Positions 11,223 to 21,822 of a DNA stretch of 64,000 bases are shown piece by piece. The translations under genes and the position numbers were made by a program. This DNA is from Andrena cerasifolii. Its lineage: Eukaryota; Arthropoda; Insecta; Hymenoptera; Andrenidae. Positions within the stretch are counted from its first letter, which is position 1; each line of letters begins with the position of its first letter. Location: the NCBI RefSeq assembly GCF_050908995.1, contig NW_027484943.1, forward strand, positions 1 through 64,000, read 5' to 3'. The notes beneath the pieces are model-generated. The model searched no databases. It saw only the letters and a list, made by a program, of their open reading frames with translations, and was not told where the DNA came from.

Positions 11223-12896
11223 GTGCCATCTCTTTCGACGGCATGTTCTCCTGTTACAAAGCCGAATTTTGTGCATTCTGAAAATTTTCGCCAGATTTTG
11301 GCCAATATATCAGGAGAACATGAAGTGGAAAGAGGTATACTAAATTTCAGCTTCAAAGGCATCGCTTAAAAGTATCAAATCAGAAGCGCAGGCCTTTCAA
11401 GAGGCGTTCGAAAATTATGCGACTCTTCGTTAAACAGTCACTGTCTCGAAACATCTGCGCCACTTCTCGCTCATTGATTTGCCATCCGGAGACGTTACTT
11501 TGTGCCATCTCTTTCGACGGCATGTTCTCCTGTTACAAAGCCCAATTCTGTGGATTCTGAAAATTTTCGCCAGATTCTGGCCAATATATCAGGAGAAAAT
11601 GAAGTGGAAAGAGGTATACTAAATTTCAGCTTCAAAGGCATCGCCTTAAAGTTGCAAATAAGAGGCGCAGGCCTTTCAAGAGGCGTTCGAAAATTCTGCG
11701 TCTCTTCGTTAATCAGTCACTGTCTCGAAACATCTGCACCACTTCTCGCTCTTTGATTTGCTCTCCGGAGACGTTACTTTGTGCCATCTCTTTCGACGGC
11801 ATGTTCTCCTGTTACAAAGCCCAATGATGTGCATTCTGAAAATTTTCGCTAGATTTTGGCCAATATATCAGGAGAACATGAAGTGGAAATAGGTATACTA
11901 AATTTCAGCTTCAAAGGCATCGCCTTAAAGTTGCAATTAAGAGGCGCAGGCCTTTCAAGAGGCTTTCGAAAATTCTGCGTCTCTTCGTTAAACAGTCACT
12001 GTCTCGAAACACCTGCGCCACTTCTCGCTCTTTGATTTGCTCTCCAGAGACGTTACTTTGTTCCATCTCTTTCGACGGCATGTTGTCCTGTTACAAAGCT
12101 CAATTTTGTGTATTCTCGAAATTTTCGCCAGATTTTGGTCAATATATCAGGAGAAAATGAAGTGGAAAGAGGTATACTAAATTTCAGCTTCAAAGGCATC
12201 GCCTTAAAGTTGCAAATAAGAGGCGCAGGCCTTTCAAGAGGCGTTCGAAAATTCTGCGTCTCTTCGTTAAACAGTCACTGTCTCGAAACATCTGCGCCAC
12301 TTCTCGCTCTTTGATTTGCTCTCCAGAGACGTTACTTTGTGCCATCTCTTTCGACGGCATGTTCTCCTGTTACAAAGCCCAATTTTGTGCATTCTGAAAA
12401 TTTTCGCCAGATTTTGGCCAATATATCAGGAGAACATGAAGTGGAAAGAGGTATACTAAATTTCAGCTTCAATGGCATCGCCTTAAAGTTGCAAAAAAGA
12501 GGCGCAGGCCTTTCAAGAGGCGTTAGAAAATTCTGCGTCTCGTTGTTAAACAATCACTGTCTCGAAACACTTGCGCCACTTCTCGCTCTTTGATTTGCTC
12601 TCCAGAGACGTTACTTTGTTCCATCTCTTTCGACGGCATATTCTCCTGTTACAAAGCCCAATTTTGTGCATTCTGAAAATTTTCGCCAGATTTTGGCCAA
12701 TATATCAGGAGAAAATGAAGTGGAAAGAGGTATACTAAATTTCAGCTTCAAAGGCATCGCCTTAAAGTTGCAAATAAGAGGCGCAGGCCTCTCAAGAGGC
12801 GTTCGAAAATTCTGCGTCTCTTCGTTAAACAGTCACTGTCTCGAAACATCTGCGCCACTTCTCGCTCTTTGATTTGCTCTCCGGAGACATTACTTT

Positions 12897-13175
12897 GTGC
12901 CATCTCTTTCGACGGCATGTTCTCCTGTTACAAAGCCCAATTTTGTGCATTCTGAAAATTTTCGCCAGATTTTGGCCAATATATCAGGAGAACATGAAGT
13001 GGAAAGAGGTATACTAAATTTCAGCTTCAAAGGCATCGCTTAAAAGTATCAAATCAGAAGCGCAGGCCTTTCAAGAGGCGTTCGAAAATTATGCGACTCT
13101 TCGTTAAACAGTCACTGTCTCGAAACATCTGCGCCACTTCTCGCTCATTGATTTGCCATCCGGAGACGTTACTTT
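12897..13175. repeat. Monomer type F exemplar with a divergent 3' half
   Basis: The 5' half matches types A and K, but the 3' half is clearly different: CGCTTAAAAGTATC, AAATCAGAAGCGC, AAAATTATGCGACTC and CATTGATTTGCCATCCGG. I count eleven substitutions against the common sequence between about 13038 and 13162 and none in the first half. GCTTAA makes an in-frame TAA in the plus frame. Copies start at 11223, 14571, 16245, 18477, 22381, 30192, 33540, 60868 and others. Later copies (38004, 40794, 43863, 46374, 50828, 57800) carry GAGAAGATG, and most end in ordinary CTTTGATTTGCTCTCCGG. Confidence 0.9.
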
Positions 13176-13238
13176 GTGCCATCTCTTTCGACGGCATGTT
13201 CTCCTGTTACAAAGCCCAATTCTGTGGATTCTGAAAAT

Positions 13239-13255
13239 TTTCGCCAGATTCTGGC
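13239..13255 (+). other. CENP-B-box-like 17-mer (exemplar), 8 of 9 core bases
   Basis: The sequence TTTCGCCAGATTCTGGC matches the CENP-B box core NTTCGNNNNANNCGGGN at 8 of its 9 fixed bases; the miss is T for the first G of CGGG. It lies at unit bases 64-80. Sixteen units carry it: those starting at 3694, 5646, 7598, 11502, 13176, 14850, 16524, 18756, 20986, 22660, 28239, 30471, 33819, 49156, 50270 and 61147. Ordinary units have TTTTGG here and match 7 of 9, which chance alone would give. Known: the box binds CENP-B in mammals, and similar motifs occur in some other satellites. Whether this organism has such a protein is unknown. Confidence 0.3.
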
Positions 13256-13435
13256 CAATATATCAGGAGAAAATGAAGTGGAAAGAGGTATACTAAATTT
13301 CAGCTTCAAAGGCATCGCCTTAAAGTTGCAAATAAGAGGCGCAGGCCTTTCAAGAGGCGTTCGAAAATTCTGCGTCTCTTCGTTAATCAGTCACTGTCTC
13401 GAAACATCTGCACCACTTCTCGCTCTTTGATTTGC

Positions 13436-13445
13436 TCTCCGGAGA
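13436..13445. other. Ten-base perfect palindrome at the monomer 3' end (exemplar)
   Basis: TCTCCGGAGA is a perfect palindrome with a central CpG. Units carry one of three central forms: CCGG (as here), CCAG (14273-14282) or CTGG (9252-9261). CCAG and CTGG are the two transitions expected from cytosine loss on the minus or plus strand of the same CpG. The form follows the type: CCAG after A, D and H; CTGG after E, D' and J; CCGG after B, G, K and F. Confidence 0.8.
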
Positions 13446-13454
13446 CGTTACTTT

Positions 13455-13733
13455 GTGCCATCTCTTTCGACGGCATGTTCTCCTGTTACAAAGCCCAATG
13501 ATGTGCATTCTGAAAATTTTCGCTAGATTTTGGCCAATATATCAGGAGAACATGAAGTGGAAATAGGTATACTAAATTTCAGCTTCAAAGGCATCGCCTT
13601 AAAGTTGCAATTAAGAGGCGCAGGCCTTTCAAGAGGCTTTCGAAAATTCTGCGTCTCTTCGTTAAACAGTCACTGTCTCGAAACACCTGCGCCACTTCTC
13701 GCTCTTTGATTTGCTCTCCAGAGACGTTACTTT
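13455..13733. repeat. Monomer type C exemplar
   Basis: Diagnostic bases: CCCAATGATGTGC, TTTTCGCTAGATTTTGG, GTGGAAATAGGTATAC, GCAATTAAGAGG, GAGGCTTTCGAAAA and AAACACCTG. CGCTAG creates an in-frame TAG in the plus frame that is open in other types. One of the most abundant types; copies start at 2300, 4252, 11781, 28518, 31029, 38562, 51386 and many others. Several copies (31029, 34377, 36051, 41352, 44421, 56406) have GAGGCGTTCG instead of GAGGCTTTCG, so their 3' parts come from another type. Confidence 0.92.
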
Positions 13734-14012
13734 GTTCCATCTCTTTCGACGGCATGTTGTCCTGTTACAAAGCTCAATTTTGTGTATTCTCGAAATTTTC
13801 GCCAGATTTTGGTCAATATATCAGGAGAAAATGAAGTGGAAAGAGGTATACTAAATTTCAGCTTCAAAGGCATCGCCTTAAAGTTGCAAATAAGAGGCGC
13901 AGGCCTTTCAAGAGGCGTTCGAAAATTCTGCGTCTCTTCGTTAAACAGTCACTGTCTCGAAACATCTGCGCCACTTCTCGCTCTTTGATTTGCTCTCCAG
14001 AGACGTTACTTT
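13734..14012. repeat. Monomer type D exemplar
   Basis: Diagnostic bases: CATGTTGTCCTG, AAAGCTCAATTTTGTG, TATTCTCGAAATTTTCGCC, TTTTGGTCAATATATC, GAGAAAATG and CCAGAGAC. It follows C in most HORs. The earliest copies (2579, 4531, 6204) have GTTGTCCAG and end in the GATACATCTG/CTGG signature. Close copies start at 12060, 15408, 17082, 28797, 38841, 51665, 54176 and 58637. Confidence 0.92.
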
Positions 14013-17000
14013 GTGCCATCTCTTTCGACGGCATGTTCTCCTGTTACAAAGCCCAATTTTGTGCATTCTGAAAATTTTCGCCAGATTTTGGCCAATATAT
14101 CAGGAGAACATGAAGTGGAAAGAGGTATACTAAATTTCAGCTTCAATGGCATCGCCTTAAAGTTGCAAAAAAGAGGCGCAGGCCTTTCAAGAGGCGTTAG
14201 AAAATTCTGCGTCTCGTTGTTAAACAATCACTGTCTCGAAACACTTGCGCCACTTCTCGCTCTTTGATTTGCTCTCCAGAGACGTTACTTTGTTCCATCT
14301 CTTTCGACGGCATATTCTCCTGTTACAAAGCCCAATTTTGTGCATTCTGAAAATTTTCGCCAGATTTTGGCCAATATATCAGGAGAAAATGAAGTGGAAA
14401 GAGGTATACTAAATTTCAGCTTCAAAGGCATCGCCTTAAAGTTGCAAATAAGAGGCGCAGGCCTCTCAAGAGGCGTTCGAAAATTCTGCGTCTCTTCGTT
14501 AAACAGTCACTGTCTCGAAACATCTGCGCCACTTCTCGCTCTTTGATTTGCTCTCCGGAGACATTACTTTGTGCCATCTCTTTCGACGGCATGTTCTCCT
14601 GTTACAAAGCCCAATTTTGTGCATTCTGAAAATTTTCGCCAGATTTTGGCCAATATATCAGGAGAACATGAAGTGGAAAGAGGTATACTAAATTTCAGCT
14701 TCAAAGGCATCGCTTAAAAGTATCAAATCAGAAGCGCAGGCCTTTCAAGAGGCGTTCGAAAATTATGCGACTCTTCGTTAAACAGTCACTGTCTCGAAAC
14801 ATCTGCGCCACTTCTCGCTCATTGATTTGCCATCCGGAGACGTTACTTTGTGCCATCTCTTTCGACGGCATGTTCTCCTGTTACAAAGCCCAATTCTGTG
14901 GATTCTGAAAATTTTCGCCAGATTCTGGCCAATATATCAGGAGAAAATGAAGTGGAAAGAGGTATACTAAATTTCAGCTTCAAAGGCATCGCCTTAAAGT
15001 TGCAAATAAGAGGCGCATGCCTTTCAAGAGGCGTTCGAAAATTCTGCGTCTCTTCGTTAATCAGTCACTGTCTCGAAACATCTGCACCACTTCTCGCTCT
15101 TTGATTTGCTCTCCGGAGACGTTACTTTGTGCCATCTCTTTCGACGGCATGTTCTCCTGTTACAAAGCCCAATGATGTGCATTCTGAAAATTTTCGCTAG
15201 ATTTTGGCCAATATATCAGGAGAACATGAAGTGGAAATAGGTATACTAAATTTCAGCTTCAAAGGCATCGCCTTAAAGTTGCAATTAAGAGGCGCAGGCC
15301 TTTCAAGAGGCTTTCGAAAATTCTGCGTCTCTTCGTTAAACAGTCACTGTCTCGAAACACCTGCGCCACTTCTCGCTCTTTGATTTGCTCTCCAGAGACG
15401 TTACTTTGTTCCATCTCTTTCGACGGCATGTTGTCCTGTTACAAAGCTCAATTTTGTGTATTCTCGAAATTTTCGCCAGATTTTGGTCAATATATCAGGA
15501 GAAAATGAAGTGGAAAGAGGTATACTAAATTTCAGCTTCAAAGGCATCGCCTTAAAGTTGCAAATAAGAGGCGCAGGCCTTTCAAGAGGCGTTCGAAAAT
15601 TCTGCGTCTCTTCGTTAAACAGTCACTGTCTCGAAACATCTGCGCCACTTCTCGCTCTTTGATTTGCTCTCCAGAGACGTTACTTTGTGCCATCTCTTTC
15701 GACGGCATGTTCTCCTGTTACAAAGCCCAATTTTGTGCATTCTGAAAATTTTCGCCAGATTTTGGCCAATATATCAGGAGAACATGAAGTGGAAAGAGGT
15801 ATACTAAATTTCAGCTTCAATGGCATCGCCTTAAAGTTGCAAAAAAGAGGCGCAGGCCTTTCAAGAGGCGTTAGAAAATTCTGCGTCTCGTTGTTAAACA
15901 ATCACTGTCTCGAAACGCTTGCGCCACTTCTCGCTCTTTGATTTGCTCTCCAGAGACGTTACTTTGTTCCATCTCTTTCGACGGCATATTCTCCTGTTAC
16001 AAAGCCCAATTTTGTGCATTCTGAAAATTTTCGCCAGATTTTGGCCAATATATCAGGAGAAAATGAAGTGGAAAGAGGTATACTAAATTTCAGCTTCAAA
16101 GGCATCGCCTTAAAGTTGCAAATAAGAGGCGCAGGCCTCTCAAGAGGCGTTCGAAAATTCTGCGTCTCTTCGTTAAACAGTCACTGTCTCGAAACATCTG
16201 CGCCACTTCTCGCTCTTTGATTTGCTCTCCGGAGACATTACTTTGTGCCATCTCTTTCGACGGCATGTTCTCCTGTTACAAAGCCCAATTTTGTGCATTC
16301 TGAAAATTTTCGCCAGATTTTGGCCAATATATCAGGAGAACATGAAGTGGAAAGAGGTATACTAAATTTCAGCTTCAAAGGCATCGCTTAAAAGTATCAA
16401 ATCAGAAGCGCAGGCCTTTCAAGAGGCGTTCGAAAATTATGCGACTCTTCGTTAAACAGTCACTGTCTCGAAACATCTGCGCCACTTCTCGCTCATTGAT
16501 TTGCCATCCGGAGACGTTACTTTGTGCCATCTCTTTCGACGGCATGTTCTCCTGTTACAAAGCCCAATTCTGTGGATTCTGAAAATTTTCGCCAGATTCT
16601 GGCCAATATATCAGGAGAAAATGAAGTGGAAAGAGGTATACTAAATTTCAGCTTCAAAGGCATCGCCTTAAAGTTGCAAATAAGAGGCGCAGGCCTTTCA
16701 AGAGGCGTTCGAAAATTCTGCGTCTCTTCGTTAATCAGTCACTGTCTCGAAACATCTGCACCACTTCTCGCTCTTTGATTTGCTCTCCGGAGACGTTACT
16801 TTGTGCCATCTCTTTCGACGGCATGTTCTCCTGTTACAAAGCCCAATGATGTGCATTCTGAAAATTTTCGCTAGATTTTGGCCAATATATCAGGAGAACA
16901 TGAAGTGGAAATAGGTATACTAAATTTCAGCTTCAAAGGCATCGCCTTAAAGTTGCAATTAAGAGGCGCAGGCCTTTCAAGAGGCTTTCGAAAATTCTGC

Positions 17001-17360
17001 GTCTCTTCGTTAAACAGTCACTGTCTCGAAACACCTGCGCCACTTCTCGCTCTTTGATTTGCTCTCCAGAGACGTTACTTTGTTCCATCTCTTTCGACGG
17101 CATGTTGTCCTATTACAAAGCTCAATTTTGTGTATTCTCGAAATTTTCGCCAGATTTTGGTCAATATATCAGGAGAAAATGAAGTGGAAAGAGGTATACT
17201 AAATTTCAGCTTCAAAGGCATCGCCTTAAAGTTGCAAATAAGAGGCGCAGGCCTTTCAAGAGGCGTTCGAAAATTCTGCGCCTCTTCGTTAAACAGTCAC
17301 TGTCTCGAAACATCTGCGCCACTTCTCGCTCTTTGATTTGCTCTCCAGAGACGTTACTTT

Positions 17361-20300
17361 GTGCCATCTCTTTCGACGGCATGTTCTCCTGTTACAAAGC
17401 CCAATTTTGTGCATTCTGAAAATTTTCGCCAGATTTTGGCCAATATATCAGGAGAACATGAAGTGGAAATAGGTATACTAAATTTCAGCTTCAAAGGCAT
17501 CGCCTTAAAGTTGCAATTAAGAGGCGCAGGCCTTTCAAGAGGCTTTCGAAAATTCTGCGTCTCTTCGTTAAACAGTCACTGTCTCGAAACACCTGCGCCA
17601 CTTCTCGCTCTTTGATTTGCTCTCCAGAGACGTTACTTTGTTCCATCTCTTTCGACGGCATGTTGTCCTGTTACAAAGCTCAATTTTGTGTATTCTCGAA
17701 ATTTTCGCCAGATTTTGGTCAATATATCAGGAGAAAATGAAGTGGAAAGAGGTATACTAAATTTCAGCTTCAAAGGCATCGCCTTAAAGTTGCAAAAAAG
17801 AGGCGCAGGCCTTTCAAGAGGCGTTAGAAAATTCTGCGTCTCGTTGTTAAACAATCACTGTCTCGAAACACTTGCGCCACTTCTCGCTCTTTGATTTGCT
17901 CTCCAGAGACGTTACTTTGTTCCATCTCTTTCGACGGCATATTCTCCTGTTACAAAGCCCAATTTTGTGCATTCTGAAAATTTTCGCCAGATTTTGGCCA
18001 ATATATCAGGAGAAAATGAAGTGGAAAGAGGTATACTAAATTTCAGCTTCAAAGGCATCGCCTTAAAGTTGCAAATAAGAGGCGCAGGCCTCTCAAGAGG
18101 CGTTCGAAAATTCTGCGTCTCTTCGTTAAACAGTCACTGTCTCGAAACATCTGCGCCACTTCTCGCTCTTTGATTTGCTCTCCGGAGACATTACTTTGTG
18201 CCATCTCTTTCGACGGCATGTTCTCCTGTTACAAAGCCCAATTTTGTGCATTCTGAAAATTTTCGCCAGATTTTGGCCAATATATCAGGAGAAAATGAAG
18301 TGGAAAGAGGTATACTAAATTTCAGCTTCAAAGGCATCGCCTTAAAGTTGCAAATAAGAGGCGCAGGCCTCTCAAGAGGCGTTCGAAAATTCTGCGTCTC
18401 TTCGTTAAACAGTCACTGTCTCGAAACATCTGCGCCACTTCTCGCTCTTTGATTTGCTCTCCGGAGACATTACTTTGTGCCATCTCTTTCGACGGCATGT
18501 TCTCCTGTTACAAAGCCCAATTTTGTGCATTCTGAAAATTTTCGCCAGATTTTGGCCAATATATCAGGAGAACATGAAGTGGAAAGAGGTATACTAAATT
18601 TCAGCTTCAAAGGCATCGCTTAAAAGTATCAAATCAGAAGCGCAGGCCTTTCAAGAGGCGTTCGAAAATTATGCGACTCTTCGTTAAACAGTCACTGTCT
18701 CGAAACATCTGCGCCACTTCTCGCTCATTGATTTGCCATCCGGAGACGTTACTTTGTGCCATCTCTTTCGACGGCATGTTCTCCTGTTACAAAGCCCAAT
18801 TCTGTGGATTCTGAAAATTTTCGCCAGATTCTGGCCAATATATCAGGAGAAAATGAAGTGGAAAGAGGTATACTAAATTTCAGCTTCAAAGGCATCGCCT
18901 TAAAGTTGCAAATAAGAGGCGCAGGCCTTTCAAGAGGCGTTCGAAAATTCTGCGTCTCTTCGTTAATCAGTCACTGTCTCGAAACATCTGCACCACTTCT
19001 CGCTCTTTGATTTGCTCTCCGGAGACGTTACTTTGTGCCATCTCTTTCGACGGCATGTTCTCCTGTTACAAAGCCCAATGATGTGCATTCTGAAAATTTT
19101 CGCTAGATTTTGGCCAATATATCAGGAGAACATGAAGTGGAAATAGGTATACTAAATTTCAGCTTCAAAGGCATCGCCTTAAAGTTGCAATTAAGAGGCG
19201 CAGGCCTTTCAAGAGGCTTTCGAAAATTCTGCGTCTCTTCGTTAAACAGTCACTGTCTCGAAACACCTGCGCCACTTCTCGCTCTTTGATTTGCTCTCCA
19301 GAGACGTTACTTTGTTCCATCTCTTTCGACGGCATGTTGTCCTGTTACAAAGCTCAATTTTGTGTATTCTCGAAATTTTCGCCAGATTTTGGTCAATATA
19401 TCAGGAGAAAATGAAGTGGAAAGAGGTATACTAAATTTCAGCTTCAAAGGCATCGCCTTAAAGTTGCAAATAAGAGGCGCAGGCCTTTCAAGAGGCGTTC
19501 GAAAATTCTGCGCCTCTTCGTTAAACAGTCACTGTCTCGAAACATCTGCGCCACTTCTCGCTCTTTGATTTGCTCTCCAGAGACGTTACTTTGTGCCATC
19601 TCTTTCGACGGCATGTTCTCCTGTTACAAAGCCCAATTTTGTGCATTCTGAAAATTTTCGCCAGATTTTGGCCAATATATCAGGAGAACATGAAGTGGAA
19701 ATAGGTATACTAAATTTCAGCTTCAAAGGCATCGCCTTAAAGTTGCAATTAAGAGGCGCAGGCCTTTCAAGAGGCTTTCGAAAATTCTGCGTCTCTTCGT
19801 TAAACAGTCACTGTCTCGAAACACCTGCGCCACTTCTCGCTCTTTGATTTGCTCTCCAGAGACGTTACTTTGTTCCATCTCTTTCGACGGCATGTTGTCC
19901 TGTTACAAAGCTCAATTTTGTGTATTCTCGAAATTTTCGCCAGATTTTGGTCAATATATCAGGAGAAAATGAAGTGGAAAGAGGTATACTAAATTTCAGC
20001 TTCAAAGGCATCGCCTTAAAGTTGCAAAAAAGAGGCGCAGGCCTTTCAAGAGGCGTTAGAAAATTCTGCGTCTCGTTGTTAAACAATCACTGTCTCGAAA
20101 CACTTGCGCCACTTCTCGCTCTTTGATTTGCTCTCCAGAGACGTTACTTTGTTCCATCTCTTTCGACGGCATATTCTCCTGTTACAAAGCCCAATTTTGT
20201 GCATTCTGAAAATTTTCGCCAGATTTTGGCCAATATATCAGGAGAAAATGAAGTGGAAAGAGGTATACTAAATTTCAGCTTCAAAGGCATCGCCTTAAAG

Positions 20301-21822
20301 TTGCAAATAAGAGGCGCAGGCCTCTCAAGAGGCGTTCGAAAATTCTGCGTCTCTTCGTTAAACAGTCACTGTCTCGAAACATCTGCGCCACTTCTCGCTC
20401 TTTGATTTGCTCTCCGGAGACATTACTTTGTGCCATCTCTTTCGACGGCATGTTCTCCTGTTACAAAGCCCAATTTTGTGCATTCTGAAAATTTTCGCCA
20501 GATTTTGGCCAATATATCAGGAGAACATGAAGTGGAAAGAGGTATACTAAATTTCAGCTTCAAAGGCATCGCTTAAAAGTATCAAATCAGAAGCGCAGGC
20601 CTTTCAAGAGGCGTTCGAAAATTATGCGACTCTTCGTTAAACAGTCACTGTCTCGAAACATCTGCGCCACTTCTCGCTCATTGATTTGCCATCCGGAGAC
20701 GTTACTTTGTGCCATCTCTTTCGACGGCATGTTCTCCTGTTACAAAGCCCAATTTTGTGCATTCTGAAAATTTTCGCCAGATTTTGGCCAATATATCAGG
20801 AGAACATGAAGTGGAAAGAGGTATACTAAATTTCAGCTTCAAAGCCATCGCTTAAAAGTATCAAATCAGAAGCGCAGGCCTTTCAAGAGGCGTTCGAAAA
20901 TTATGCGACTCTTCGTTAAACAGTCACTGTCTCGAAACATCTGCGCCACTTCTCGCTCATTGATTTGCCAAGGAGACGTTACTTTGTGCCATCTCTTTCG
21001 ACGGCATGTTCTCCTGTTACAAAGCCCAATTCTGTGGATTCTAAAAATTTTCGCCAGATTCTGGCCAATATATCAGGAGAAAATGAAGTGGAAAGAGGTA
21101 TACTAAATTTCAGCTTCAAAGGCATCGCCTTAAAGTTGCAAATAAGAGGCGCAGGCCTTTCAAGAGGCGTTCGAAAATTCTGCGTCTCTTCGTTAATCAG
21201 TCACTGTCTCGAAACATCTGCACCACTTCTCGCTCTTTGATTTGCTCTCCGGAGACGTTACTTTGTGCCATCTCCTTCGACGGCATGTTCTCCTGTTACA
21301 AAGCCCAATGATGTGCATTCTGAAAATTTTCGCTAGATTTTGGCCAATATATCAGGAGAACATGAAGTGGAAATAGGTATACTAAATTTCAGCTTCAAAG
21401 GCATCGCCTTAAAGTTGCAATTAAGAGGCGCAGGCCTTTCAAGAGGCTTTCGAAAATTCTGCGTCTCTTCGTTAAACAGTCACTGTCTCGAAACACCTGC
21501 GCCACTTCTCGCTCTTTGATTTGCTCTCCAGAGACGTTACTTTGTTCCATCTCTTTCGACGGCATGTTGTCCTGTTACAAAGCTCAATTTTGTGTATTCT
21601 CGAAATTTTCGCCAGATTTTGGTCAATATATCAGGAGAAAATGAAGTGGAAAGAGGTATACTAAATTTCAGCTTCAAAGGCATCGCCTTAAAGTTGCAAA
21701 TAAGAGGCGCAGGCCTTTCAAGAGGCGTTCGAAAATTCTGCGTCTCTTCGTTAAACAGTCACTGTCTCGAAACATCTGCGCCACTTCTCGCTCTTTGATT
21801 TGCTCTCCAGAGACGTTACTTT
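17361..21822. repeat. Two expanded eight-monomer HOR copies
   Basis: Copy 1 (17361-19592, 2,232 bp): A/C chimera, D/A chimera, B, B-like, F, G, C, D. Copy 2 (19593-21822, 2,230 bp): A/C chimera, D/A chimera, B, F, F, G, C, D. In both, one extra monomer length comes from C-3'/D-5' sequence placed inside the A unit. The other extra unit is a B duplicate in copy 1 (18198) and an F duplicate in copy 2 (20709). The join 20709/20986 has GCCAAGGAGACG in place of GCCATCCGGAGACG, two bases short. Confidence 0.9.

Larger units (their letters stand above)
13176..13454. repeat. Monomer type G exemplar
   Basis: Diagnostic bases: CCCAATTCTGTGGATTC, CGCCAGATTCTGGCC, GAGAAAATG, TTCGTTAATCAGTC and CTGCACCAC. 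A later form (37725, 45537, 46095, 48599, 49712, 57521, 63100) keeps TTCTGTGG but has GATTTTGG, CTTAAAATTGC and CAAGTGGCG. The early form carries the CENP-B-box-like site described separately. Confidence 0.9.
10665..17360. repeat. Four copies of a 1,674-bp six-monomer HOR (A-B-F-G-C-D)
   Basis: Copies run 10665-12338, 12339-14012, 14013-15686 and 15687-17360, each exactly 6 x 279 bp with the order A, B, F, G, C, D. Copies 2 to 4 share GCAAAAAAGAGG in A; copy 1 has GCAAATAAG. The differences I saw between copies are single substitutions, for example GCCGAATTTT at about 11263 in copy 1, GGCGCATGCC at about 15015 and AAACGCTTGC at about 15916. This is the most regular part of the window and looks recently amplified. 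Confidence 0.95.
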
